Positions 1-11,700 of a DNA stretch of 64,000 bases are shown in pieces. The DNA is from Warburgia ugandensis. Its lineage: Eukaryota > Streptophyta > Magnoliopsida > Canellales > Canellaceae. The position numbers and the translations under genes were made by a program. Location: the NCBI GenBank assembly GCA_035236585.1, contig CP141134.1, positions 18,468,414-18,532,413 on the forward strand. The letters are read 5' to 3'. Each line of letters begins with the position of its first letter. The stretch's first letter is position 1. The notes beneath the pieces are model-generated. The model did not search any database. It was not told the DNA's origin and was given only the letters and a program-made list of their open reading frames with translations.

Positions 1-108
1 GTAATTATGGACTGTAGAAAAAAGAAACTTACTTGTAACACACTTGGAGAGGAAAAACTAGTATTATAAGGAAAACCAAATGGGTCAGTCAAGCCTATAG
101 TATCATCT

Positions 109-993
109 ATGAAGGCTAGCAAATATGTACCAAAAGGGTGTCAGGCATTTTTAGCAACTACAGTTGCTTTGAATGTGGAGCAGCCTAAAATAGAGGAAAT
201 TGACATAGTCGTGGAATTCCAAGATGTGTTTCCTAAAGAATTGTCAGGTTTACCACCTCATAGGGAAATTGAGTTTACCATTGATTTGATTCCTGGTACA
301 ACTCCAATTTCTAAAGCACCATATAGAATGGCCGCAGCTGAGTTAAGAGAATTGAAAAACCAACTCCAAGAATTGTTAGACAAAGGGTTTATCAGACCAA
401 GTAGCTCACCATGGGGAGCACTTGTGATATTTGTGAAGAAGAAGGATGGGTCAATGAGGCTGTGCATCAATTATCATATGTTGAATAATGTGACAATAAA
501 ATGTAGATACCCTCTACCTTGCATTGATGATCTCTTTGATCAACTCCAATCTGCTAAGATCTTTTCAAAAATTGACCTTCGATCTAGATATTATCAGTTG
601 CGTATTAAAGGTGAAGATGTACCCAAGACTGCATTTAGAACCCGGTATGGACATTATGAATTTTTTGTGATGGCTTTCGGGTTAACCAATGCTCTAGCAG
701 TATTCATGAACTTGATGAATAGAGTTTTCAAGGAATTTTTGGATAAATTTGTTATCATATTCATGGACGATATACTTATTTATTCTACTAGTATATTGGA
801 ACATCAAGAACATTTAAGGATTGTGTTAACCACACTTAGAAGGCACAAACTATTTGGTAAATTTTCTAAGTGTGAGTTTTGGTTAGAAAAAGTCAATTTT
901 CTGGGGCATGTAATATCTCAGAATGGAGTAGAAGTAGACCCTGCCAAGGTGGAAGCTGTAATGAATTGGGTGCAGCCAAAAACAGTAACTTAG
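109..993 (+). pseudogene. Fossil gypsy reverse transcriptase segment
   Basis: The 294-codon open stretch reads as the protease-RT linker followed by most of a Ty3/gypsy reverse transcriptase. The linker phrase [20 protein letters not shown] covers about residues 37-56. RT landmarks follow: [52 protein letters not shown] and the catalytic FMDDILIYS near residue 219. The family enzyme copies element RNA to DNA. Here it is part of a broken element, and the start codon is only the first ATG of the open stretch. Confidence 0.9.
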
Positions 994-1065
994 ATAAGAA
1001 GTTTTCTAAGGTTGGCAGGATATTATCGTAGATTTATCTAAGGGTTTTCCCATCTAGCTCTTCCT

Positions 1066-1560
1066 TTGACTTCTCTGACTAGAAAAGGAGTACAGTTTAC
1101 TTGGACTGATGAATGTGAAAAGAGTTTCCAAGAGTTAAAGAAGAGATTAACTGAGGTACCAGTATTGTCCTTGCCATATGGGAGTGGAGGTTATGAAATA
1201 TACTGTGATGCTTCAAGTAAGGGGTTAGGAAGTGTACTCATGCAAAATGGGAAGGTCATTGCTTATGCTTCACGACAATTAAAGAAGCATGAAATGAACT
1301 ACCCAGTACATGACCTAGAACTGGCAGCAATAGTGTTTGCCTTAAAATTTGGCGACATTACTTGTATGGGAAAAATTTCAATGTATTCACTGATCACAAG
1401 AGCCTTAAGTATATTTTCACTCAGGCTGATTTGAATATGAGACAAAGAAGGTGGATGGAATACCTTAAGGATTATGATTTTACAATTCAATACCATCCTG
1501 GGAAGGCTAATGTAGTGGCTGATGCACTAAGCAGACACACAAAGGCAGTGTTGGCTAATG
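1066..1560 (+). pseudogene. Fossil gypsy RNase H segment
   Basis: Two overlapping open stretches in different frames carry the RNase H part of pol. The first has [28 protein letters not shown], and the second has [24 protein letters not shown] and [16 protein letters not shown]. Both are hallmarks of the Ty3/gypsy RNase H and its connection. It follows RT directly and precedes integrase, the normal gypsy order. It is part of the same broken pol. Confidence 0.88.
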
Positions 1561-1690
1561 TCACCATCAAGTCAGCTTTTGTTGAAGAAATCTTAAAGGC
1601 CCAAGATGGGGATGTAGCAATTCAAGCAATGTGTAAAAAGGCAGGGGTTAGTAGAGATGCAGCAGGGGTATTCAGTTTCAAGGAAGACTA

Positions 1691-2863
1691 ATGGTTCCCT
1701 CAAGCTTGAGAAAAACACTACTACAAGAGGGCCATCAATCAAAATTTTCCATACATCTTGGAGGAACAAAAATGTATCAAGATTTAAAAAGAAATTTTTG
1801 GTGGGAAGGTATGAAGAAAGATATAGGGGAGTGTGTGGTTAGGTGTTTAACTTGTCAGCAAGTAAAGGCTAAGCATCAAAAACCAGCTGGGTTACTACAA
1901 ACCTTAGACCTGCCAGAGTGGAAATGGGAACATATCACCATGGACTTTGTTGTGGGTTTACCAAAGACTCGAGCAGGCCATGACATGATATGGGTAATAG
2001 TTGATAGGCTAACCAAGTCAGCACACTTCCTTCCAATCAAACAAAACTAATCTGTTGACAGTTTAACCCAGTTGTATGTAAAAGAAATAGTTAGCCTTCA
2101 TGGGGTCCCACTCTCCATCATCTTGGATCGAGATGGAAGGTTTATATCAAGAAGCTGGAAGAGCGTGCAACAGGCATTGGGGACATCACTAAAATTTAGT
2201 ACAGCCTTTCATCCCCAAACTGATGGTTAGTCAGAAAGGACCATTCAAACCTTAGAAGACATGCTAAGGGCCTGTGCACTAGACTAGAAGGGTAGTTGGG
2301 ATGAGCATCTTCCATTGATAGAGTTTTCTTATAATAACAGCTTCCATGCAAGTATCAGAATGGCACCTTATGAAGCTTTGTATGGACGACCATGTCAATC
2401 ACCAACATGTTGGGATGATGTAGGGGAACGAAAGTTGATGAAGTCAGAATTTGTGGACCAATGTACAGACAAGGTAAGACTAATAAAGAAAAGATTGTTG
2501 GCTGCTCATAGTCGTCAAAAAAGCTACGCAGATAAAAGACGTCGAACCCTGGAATTCAAAATAGGTGACCATGTGTTTCTGAAGGTCTCACCCATTAAGG
2601 GAGTGAGAAGGTTCGGAAGTAAAGGAAAACTCAGTCCAAGGTATGTTGGCCCTTTTGAAATACTAGAAAGGGTTGGGTTGGTGGCTTACAAATTAGCCAT
2701 ACCTCCTCAACTCTCAGAAGTACACAATGTATTCCACATTTCCATGCTATGGAAATACATTCCAAATGAGACGCATGTGCTTCAAAATATACCGGAGGAG
2801 TTAGACACAGACTTAACCTTTAAAGAGAGGGCAATTCAGATCTTGGACAAGAAAGAGCAATAG
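1691..2863 (+). pseudogene. Fossil gypsy integrase segments
   Basis: Integrase remains are spread over two open stretches (1691-2050 and 2315-2863) and the DNA between them. The zinc-binding HHCC region is visible as GHQSKFSIHLGG followed by CVVRCLTCQQVK. The start of the DDE core is TMDFVVGLPKTRAGHDMIWVIVDRLTKSAHFLP. The C-terminal part has LKVSPIKGVRRFGSKGKLSP, GPFEILERVGLVAYKLAIPP and LSEVHNVFHISML, which is the GPY/F module typical of chromoviruses. The coding potential is broken. Confidence 0.88.
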
Positions 2864-2980
2864 TTAAGGACCAAAGTTATTCCCTTAGTCAAAGTATTAT
2901 GGCAACATTATACAATCGAGGAGGCTACTTTGGAATTAGAAGAAGAAATGAAAAACTTGTATCCTAGTTTGTTTGAGTAG
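2864..2980 (+). pseudogene. Fossil chromodomain-like C-terminus of integrase
   Basis: After the GPY/F region the translated DNA reads VIPLVKVLW, then EEATLELEEEMKNLYPSLFE and a stop at the usual element terminus. This pattern (VKVLW, EEATWELE, YPxLF) is the chromodomain-like tail of Tekay/Del-type plant chromoviruses. In that family it guides integration to heterochromatin. The assignment rests on motif recognition only. Confidence 0.7.
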
Positions 2981-3012
2981 TGTAGATTTGAAATTTCGAG
3001 GACAAAATTTTT

Positions 3013-3027
3013 TTAAGGGGGGTAGAT
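3013..3027 (+). other. Polypurine tract before the LTR
   Basis: The stretch AAGGGGGG (3015-3022) and TAGAT lie immediately before the LTR start TGTAACAC at 3028. The run TTTCGAGGACAAAATTTTTT just upstream is also characteristic of the 3' end of Tekay-like internal regions. This is where plus-strand DNA synthesis is primed, and it fixes the LTR edge. Confidence 0.85.
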
Positions 3028-5139
3028 TGTAACACACCTTTTTTTTTTTTTGTAATAAAAATATAATAGTGAAATTTAAGATTTCAAGGAAAAATTAGGC
3101 TGGAATATTAGGTTTAGCAAAAATGTACTTCGTACAGAAGTACAAATAAGGCATAAAGACATGCATAAGTGAAAACATATCTTACAAACCCTTCAGAATG
3201 ACTGTAAGCACGATGCATTCTGAATTCGAAGTGAAAAACCTTTATTTTCTCCATTTAAGAGGTAATTTTATCCTAGCCAAGGTCTAAGACATTAAATTTG
3301 GAATGTACTAAAAAATACGAGTCCAACTCCACTAAGAACACTAAATTCCGAGTTCGTAGGAGTAAACTCAAAATTTTATACATAAAGGGCAAAATGGTCT
3401 TCTTACAATCATGGGTCAAACCACTACCACCAACTAGTGGAGAAGGAGGTGGTAGTGGGAATCAAATAAATATTAAATATTAAAAAGGAAAAAAACATAA
3501 TTATTAGGTGTTATGATGAAAAACACTCAAAATTCCTATAAATAGACATCAAAAAAATTCTCAAAAAAATTCCAAAAATCCATTAAGAAGTCCCCTGGAC
3601 TTTGACAAAATCTCAGCCCAAAATTCCTCATCCTTCTCCCTCTTTTTTCCTCCCTTTCCTTGCATTTTATTCCCCCTGTTAGAGTGTCCACAAAAGCACC
3701 AGGAGGAATATTCCTCTTCTGGATATCGGGCGTGTCCACAGACACGTCGTCCCAATGAGAAGGGTTTTCACCCTATTACTGTTTTTGAATTAGACATTCA
3801 TTTCCAGCCGTTGAAACATAATCTTGACTATTGGGTAGTTGGGGAATATCAAGATCTACAAAACCCATTTGCATTTACCATAATCCGTGGAGTACCCATG
3901 GAGAAATCACTGGAAAACTGAAGCTCCAGTGACCTATATTATTAAGAGTGGATTTTCTGGTTTTTCCGGCATAGATCTGGAATATATTCTTCCAGGTAGG
4001 TGCACTTGCACCCCTCTTTCATTTACAGTAGGTTAGTTTGGTTTTCTGGCAAGGATGGTAGCTCCCCAGCCGTTGATCAATCGGAGACGATGGATCTGGC
4101 ACTGAGGGTTGAGATCCCACTGATCTACAGCTCAAATGTTACTTCTGACCTGATGGATAGATTCTTGGGGGCCAAAAACCCTAGGATGTGAAATCTGGAC
4201 TCTCAGTTTTATAGATGGGGGAGATCCAGCCACAGGTGATCTGATGATCCAGATCGGACCGTCTCACCTATAGCCAATTACCCCTTCCCAGCCACCTAGG
4301 ATAAACAGTAACAGGCGCGGGACGCAGGTCGTCCCGTACCTGTAACCAAGATTTGATCTGGACCGTCTATTCTATTAACTGAAAATCATAATTCTTTAAT
4401 TCAGAGCTCGATAGAGATCTGATTTTATATCTGAAAATTGATATAGACTCTTTGTAGTGTTTACCATGTACTGAACATATTAGATCCATGTTTTAATTTG
4501 TATTTACATAAGTTATTTAGTAAAATCAATACCCATGATCTTAGATCATGGACTAGATGACTGTATCAAACTAATCTAAACTGATGGATGTCTTTCGAGA
4601 CATAAGAGGAGCAATATAGACTTAAAATGAAATAAACTATCCTCAACCATTAAAACATTAAATGGTTGGGTAATAATAATAAAGAACATAAAAGGTTAGT
4701 AAATCATCTAACCCTAATAAAATAGTAATCAAGATAAGGATGATCAAACAAGATCCATAGGATCTTGGATGATCCAGAACAATAAGAATACTAATGAAGT
4801 ATTATTTTGGGTATATATAGTGTGTTTATATAGAAGAACATAGATAGAGAACCCAAACCCTTGATCAAACTTGATTCAAGGAAAATTAGGGTATCACTTA
4901 TAGGGATATATACAAGTATGGATAAATAACTTGAAATGTGTGGTGTGACAGATGTATTACTACAGACTAGGATGAACATTGTGGAGGAATACCACTTGAG
5001 GGTATACAAATCAAGAACCAATACCACTTGAGGTAGGTGGATGTACAAGAATGCACTAAGGATTCATGTGTATGCATACATGATCTTAGTATGTAATTAT
5101 AAGACCTTCATGATGTAATTATGCTTAGTACCTTAGCCT

Positions 5140-5306
5140 AGTCACGATCCAACACATATGATCCAACTAAGTGATCCAAAACACAGGATCCAAACATATG
5201 ATCCAAAAACATATGATCAAATTAAGGGATCTAACCAAATGATCAACAAAGTGATCTAACCTCATAATCTAATTCACTTGATCTAATCTAATGATCAAGC
5301 CTAATG
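5140..5306 (+). repeat. GATC-rich short-motif array in LTR 1
   Basis: The phrase TGATCCAA and close variants (GATCTAA, GATCAAA) recur about a dozen times at irregular spacings of 10-20 bp. The matching place in LTR 2 is 12736-12925 and holds about one extra unit. This is a subrepeat of the LTR with no known role visible. Confidence 0.7.
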
Positions 5307-5415
5307 AGGTAAAAGTATTGACATATGAAAACTAAGGATATCCTAAGAATAGGGGGTAGAAAATATTCCAGCCTTAGTTAAACAGACAAATCGTCTAATA
5401 TGTACAAAGTATTTT

Positions 5416-7589
5416 TGTTAAGTGTTTAATTTTGGTCAAAATTCCCCTAATTTAGCGTTCAATTAGATCATCTAACCGTTCAATTTTACAAAACTTAGCT
5501 TGATTTTGAATATAAATCCAATTGACCATCCAAACCTTAATTTGTCAAAATCAACGGTCAGATGATCATTAGAGCTCATTAGATGACTAATGTACGGTTC
5601 AGATGAGTCTAATTTAGTCTATTCTTTTGCAGATCAACCAAAGGACGCACGGACGACTGTGATTAAAAGATAACGATGCAGATCATCTTAAAGGGCAATG
5701 GATGGACCAGATCACCCATGGAGATGGATGGAATAGAAATCATGGACAAAATGGAAAGAACATGTAAAGGGCAACTCTTTCCCCCACTTCTTTCTTTCCT
5801 TTTCCTTTTTCCTTCTTTATTTCCTTTATCTCTTTTCTTTCTTTTTCCTTTTCCTTTTCCTTTTCCTTTTCCTTTTTCCCTTCCTTTTTCTCTTTTCCTT
5901 ATTTCCTTTTCCTTTTTCCTTTCCTTTTCCTTTTTTCCTTCTTTCCTTTTTCTTTCTTTTTCCTTCTTTCCTTTTTCATTTTCCCTTCCTCATTCTCACG
6001 TACCACTTTCCTTATTACCTTCACCACCAACGCACAAAACGGAACTCTCTTTCCCAACCTTTCCCACGGTTTCCTTGTCCTCTCCCCCACCTACCTCTTC
6101 TCCTCTCTATCCTCTCTCTTCCCATCTTCACGTACAAAAACCACCTCTTCTCCTCTCTTTAGAAGGCTCCCTCACTTCTTCTCCTTAGTTCACCGTCGCT
6201 GGCCCCAGTTCCATCGCCCAGACGACGCCCCTCTTACCCGATCTCTCCCACTCCCTTCTCCTTCACGTCTCTCTATCTGCTTCTCTTTCATTCTCCCTAT
6301 CTATTTTTCCCTTCATCTCTACCTGTCTCCATTGCCCAATTGTTGCACCTCTCTGTTTCCGTGTCATTCACCAACACCCTAACCACGTCTCACCAATCCA
6401 CCCCACTTTCCAATTCTCTCTTCTAATTTTTTTTCTTCTCATCGTGCGTCCCTTCTCTATTTCATCATACTGCCCAAACCTCTGCAACGCATCGACTCCG
6501 TTTTTTTTTTTTTTTTTCTTTCCTTCTCGGTTTCCAACAGGAAATCGAATTCCCTATCTCCCCATCATTTCTCCACTTCCCTACTCCACTTCTTCACCGC
6601 ATCTCTTCTTTTGCCCAGATCTCCTACATGCAACAACCGGCTGCCCCACTACTCCTCCTTCGGCTTATTCTCAGTGGCAAGAAAAAAGGAAGAAAACCCA
6701 AGTCGGGTTTTCCTCCATTCCTGGTTTTTTTTCTCTTCCTCTCCTCTTCCTTTCTCCCTCTTCTTCCTCCTCCGTTTCTTTCTTTCTTCACTGGTTTTCG
6801 TCTGGTTTTTTCTCTTAAAAACCAGATTTTTATCAAATTCCTATTTTGCCCTCTCTCTTTAACAGAAATTACAAATCTATTTTTTCCCATTAATTCCATC
6901 TGTGTCCCCAGTTTAATTCCATCTGTGTCCTTCTTTATTCCGGTTTTATTTTATCTGCATTTTTCTTATCCAGGAACTACCTAATCTGAGAAAGATCAAT
7001 CAAGGCCTAACCTCTTAACTGTTTAGCCTTAATCAAAACAAAATCCTCGACTTCTCCTTTGTTTCTTAACGGAATTCAAATTAATTTTACAGGTTCATTC
7101 TTAGGACATCCCTAGACATAACCAACGCTTCTAATCTTAGATCTAAAATCCAAAAATCAATCTGAGTCCTCCAAATCTTGAAATCACAATTTAGCCTAGA
7201 TCTTGACCATTTTGAAGAATCTGTCAAATCCGACCGGTGGATCACTAATCAAGAACGTGTTGAAGATATTTGTAAAGGCGGATCAGCTTTTAGAAGACCA
7301 AAAGTGAAGATTTTGATGAAAATAGATCTAGGGAAGTAGTTTTTTTCTCATTATTTGATTTTGTTTGTTTTCTTTAAGAACTGGAAATTCTGTATTTTTG
7401 AGAAGTTTATTAGATCTGAACATTGATTCTCATTTTAATAATTTTAGTAATTTTGAGTGATTTATTTTTAATTTTAAATAATTAGACTTTATTGAAAACT
7501 CCATTTTAAATCAAGTCCTCGTGGGATCGACCCGTACTTGTATAAGCTACCCTACAATAGCCCGTGCACTTGCGGTAAAACAATCAACA
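5416..7589 (+). mobile_element. Nested solo LTR with 5-bp target duplication
   Basis: LTR 2 continues directly from GTATTTT to CCATACAAG, whereas LTR 1 carries 2174 bp at this point. The insert begins TGTTAAG, ends ATCAACA and is flanked by ATTTT at 5411-5415 and 7590-7594. It has no internal coding region, so it is a solo LTR. Near its 3' end it carries the phrase GTGGGATCGACCCGTACTTG (7521-7540) followed by a GTGCACTTGCGG box, which is common in plant Tat/Athila-type LTRs. A pyrimidine-rich part (about 5775-6850) yields long proline/serine/phenylalanine-rich open stretches that are composition effects. It inserted after the two surrounding LTRs diverged in location. Confidence 0.92.
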
Positions 7590-8718
7590 ATTTTCCATAC
7601 AAGTATAGAGACTTGTGAATTTTGATTTACACAGAGATAGAGACCGGGGATGCTATGCTAAGGAAGTTATGAGGGTTTGGCCACCCACTTCTTGAAATTT
7701 ATATGATGGATACCATGCCAAAAAAGAGGCTAAATGTTGGGTGGGGCAATAATGGGAAAGCCCCACTATAACAGCCATGGTCCACCCCACGAGGACATAA
7801 ATTGATTTTTCCACAGTTGGTATCAGTGGAAGATTATACAGTTATCCGGGCAAGTCAGACAGATTGAGATCACAAGATAGTAGTCCTAATGTATTTTGCA
7901 TTATGATGCACAGATTATAGGCATAGTATGATGCCATGGCATAGTGATATGCTATTATATGAGTTCCTAGAATGAAAACCCCTATATGTGAATTGGCTAG
8001 GTATTATTCTCCTAAGTGGAAGTATAGGCAGGGGAAGGAACAAGTTCTGAGTAATCTTCAATATATTAACTAATTTCTCATGTACTATATAAATAGTGTA
8101 TATCCTCTATATATGAGTATGACATGACTCATGAGGGCTTAATGACTGAGGTAAGTATCCTTGTATTGATGAAGTAGTATATTTTTATATCTCCTACCAA
8201 GCATAGCTTGCTAAGGTATTGTACATGTTTTCATATTTACAATACCTCAAGCACAGAGAAGGAGGGAAAGAAGCTCAAGGTCGTAAAGGACTGAAAGGAT
8301 TAAAGCTTGAAGATCTAAGAGCAAGACAATAGAAGATTTGAAGAAAATAAGAAAATCAGAGTATGTATTCGAAGATATGTAATTTTTCCTTATTTGAGAG
8401 TGTATTGTATTGAGTGTTTTTAATGTAAGGTGAGGTTTGAAGTTTGGATTATGTAATTTTGGACAATGGGTTGTAACCTAACACAGGGCTGTGTATGAAT
8501 GAACCACTGGATGAATCCTGGTATTCAATAAAATTTTATTTTATACGAAATGGCTATGTGTATTATGTATCTTCCAGTGAGACTTGGATTTTGTTCAAAA
8601 TGAATTTAAATGAAAAGAATTTCTGCTACATTGTTTGTGAATTTTTTTTACACATTTAAGGGCCCTTCCTTTGAACAAATGTATTATAAAATGTGTTCTA
8701 AAAAGCCAGGTCGTCACA

Positions 8719-8724
8719 GTTGAT
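8719..8724 (+). other. LTR-LTR junction, GTTGAT
   Basis: Six bases separate the CA end of LTR 1 from the TG start of LTR 2. GT is what follows an LTR before the PBS in this family (see 14151-14152). GAT is what precedes the LTR after the polypurine tract (3025-3027). The junction therefore resembles two unprocessed cDNA ends joined, as in a two-LTR circle, rather than two independent insertions with target duplications. The interpretation is inference. Confidence 0.7.
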
Positions 8725-11700
8725 TGTAACACCCCTAATTTTTTTGTAATAAAAATATAATAGTGAAATTGAAGATTTCAAGAAAAAATCAGGTTGGAAT
8801 ATTAGGTTTAGCAAAAACATACTTCGTACAGAAGTACAAATAAGGCATAAAGACATGCATAAGTGAAAACATATCTCACGAACCCTTCAGAATGACTGTA
8901 AGCACGATGCATTCTGAATTCAGAGTGAAAAACCTTTATTTTCTCCATTTAAGAGAAAAGGGTAAAATGATAATTTTACCCTAGCCAAGGTCTAAGACAT
9001 TAAATTTGGAATATACTAAAAAATATGAGTTCAACACCACTAAGAACACTCAATTCTGAGTTCGTAGGAGTAAACTCAAAATTTTATACATAAAGGGCAA
9101 AATGATCTTTTTAATCATGTGGGGCTCACATGAGGCTCACAAAGGACCCAAAATGGAATCCAATGATCAGACCACGTGCAATCATGGGTCAAACCACTAC
9201 CACCAGTTAGTGTAGAAGGAGGTGGTAGTGGGAATCAAATAAATATTAAATATTAAAAAGGAAAAAACATAATTATTAGGTGTTATGATGAAAAACACTC
9301 AAAATCCCTATAAATAGACATAAAAAATATTCTAAAACATATTTAAAAAATCCATCACGAAGTCCTCTAGATTCTGCCAAAATCTCAGCTCAAAATTCCT
9401 CATCATCCTCCCTCTTTTCTCCTCCCTTTCCTTGCATTTTATTCCCCGTGTTAGCGTGTCCACAGAAGCACCAGGAGGAATATTCCTCTTCTAGATATCG
9501 GGCGTGTCCCCAGACACGTCGTCCCCAATGAGAAGGGTTTTCACCCTATTACTGTTTTTGAACTATACGTTCATTTCCAGCCGTTGAAACATAATCTTGA
9601 CCATTGGATAGTTGGGAAATATCAAGATCTACAAAACCCATTTGCGTTTACCATAATCCGTGGAGTATCCATAGAGAAATCATCGAAAAACTGAAGCTCC
9701 GGTGACCTATATTATCAGGAGTGGATTTTCTAGTTTTTCCAGCACAGATCCTAAATAAATTCTTCCAAGTAGGTGCACTTGCACCCCCTCTTTCATTTAC
9801 AGTAGGTTAGTTTGGTTTTCCGGCAAGGATGGGAGCTCCCCAGCCGTTGATCAGTCGGAGACGATGGATCCAGCACTGAGGATTGAGATCCCATCGATCC
9901 ATAGCTCAGATGTTACTTCTAAGCTGATGGATGGATTCATGGGGCCCAAAAGGCCCAAGATGTGAAATCTGGAATCTTAGTTTTACTGGATGGGGGAGAT
10001 CCAGCCACAGGCGATCCTACGGTCCAGATCAAACTGTCTCGCTTGTAGCCGGGAAGTTAAAGTCCACGTACAAATCGCATTGTAGGCCATTCTCTAAAAA
10101 AAAGGAGAATCAACAACAAGGAACAAATAAACCCTAGAATCTGGAAGGAGAGAAATGATGGAAAAGGATGATCTCAAAGATAGTTTCTTTTTTGAATTGA
10201 GTGAAGTTACACAGTTCTTCTTACTATTATTTTACTCACGAATTGCTCACCAAATCTGTTGATTTGTAATCCCGATCTTCCTAACCACCTAGGATAGACA
10301 GTAACAGGAGCGAGACGCGGGTCATCCCGCACCTGTAACTCAGATTTGATCTGGACCATCTATTCTGTTAACTAAAAATCATAATTCTTCACTTGCAGAG
10401 CTTGATATAGCTCTGATTTTAGATCTGAAAAATGATATAAACTCCTTGTATTGTTTACCATGAACTAAACTTATTAGATCCATGTTTTAATTTGTATTTA
10501 CATAAGTTATTTAGTAAAATCAGTACCCATGATCTTAGATCATGGACCAGATGACTGTATCAGACTAATCTGAACCGATGGATGTCTTTCGAGACCCCCT
10601 AAAACTCTAGCATCATGTTCATAGTCAGATTTTTATGCATAGATATGAAGGAATTGATTAAAAATAGTAAAGATGAAATTCAACCCTTAAAACGGGCTAA
10701 AATCTTAATAACTTAATTATGATTTTAATATATCCCCAAATTTAGATCAGAAACCTTCTTAGAATTCATATTTATGTTTTTACATCATAAAACATATTAG
10801 ATCTTGTTTTTAATTAGTATTTACACGATCTACGTAGTATCCGTGCCATTGATCTTGGATCATGGCCAAGACGATCCCAAACTTGAAATCGGAACCAATA
10901 TATGTGTTTAGAATGTCCTAAAACCTTAATAAACATATTAAGAATATAAATCATATGTCTCTAGATGAGTGCAATTGATCCCAACTAGTACGGTGAAATT
11001 TAGCCCTTAAAACGGGCTAAAATCTTAAAATCACAATTTTGATCTCAATTGAGATCGAAAAGTTCTGATGGATTACTTGTAATAAGTAGAAGTGACTGAA
11101 TCTATAAAATTTTAATTTTAATTAATTTAATTTTTTGTAATTAAGTGGATAAGTAACTAACATCCTTGATCTACAAGATCTAGGATGATCAGACCACTAA
11201 TACCTTGTTGGATGATGATTTAATAATGTAATAAATAAAATAAGTGGCTTGAATTGAATTAATTTGACAAATCTCAAGAGATCTATAATAAAACGTTACT
11301 AAAATCTCTAAAAATGAGCAGTATCTCCTAGATCAAGATGATCCAGGATGATTAGACAGTATGGATGATGATCTTGAGATAATATCATAAGTATTTAATG
11401 AATGGATGATGAGGATTTGGGATAGATCAAGATCTATACCCTTAAATATTATAAAGTAACTTAAGATCTCCTTGATCGGGTAGATCAAGGAAGATCAAAT
11501 CAATGGGTAAGATAAATCAATAATTGAATAATTTAATTACATCAATATAAAATGTTGGATCTAAAATAAAATGAAGGATCAAGATCTAAACCCTAAAGAA
11601 ATGAAAAATGAATATGGATCAATTAAGACCCTTGGATCATGATAGCATGTTAGATTATTATTTGGATTATTGAACATTATTGCTTTTCATTTCTTAGTTG

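Larger units (their letters stand above)
3028..8718 (+). repeat. Long LTR 1 of the gypsy complex (contains a nested solo LTR)
   Basis: The LTR starts with TGTAACAC right after the polypurine tract and ends with TCGTCACA. Removing the nested solo LTR and its duplicated target (5416-7594) leaves about 3.5 kb. It aligns along its whole length with LTR 2 (8725-14150). LTR 2 carries further sequence that is absent here, including about 1.6 kb between its positions near 10597 and 12197. Short open stretches in it (for example 4791-5048, minus) recur in LTR 2 and are LTR sequence rather than genes. Confidence 0.9.

Noticed and set aside
5676-6188. 170-codon open stretch rich in Phe, Ser, Pro and Leu
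   Set aside because: It lies in the pyrimidine-rich block of the nested solo LTR. The residues follow from TTTCC-like repeats and there is no domain.
6444-6984. Several overlapping open stretches in both strands
   Set aside because: Same low-complexity LTR block; overlapping frames on both strands point to composition rather than coding.
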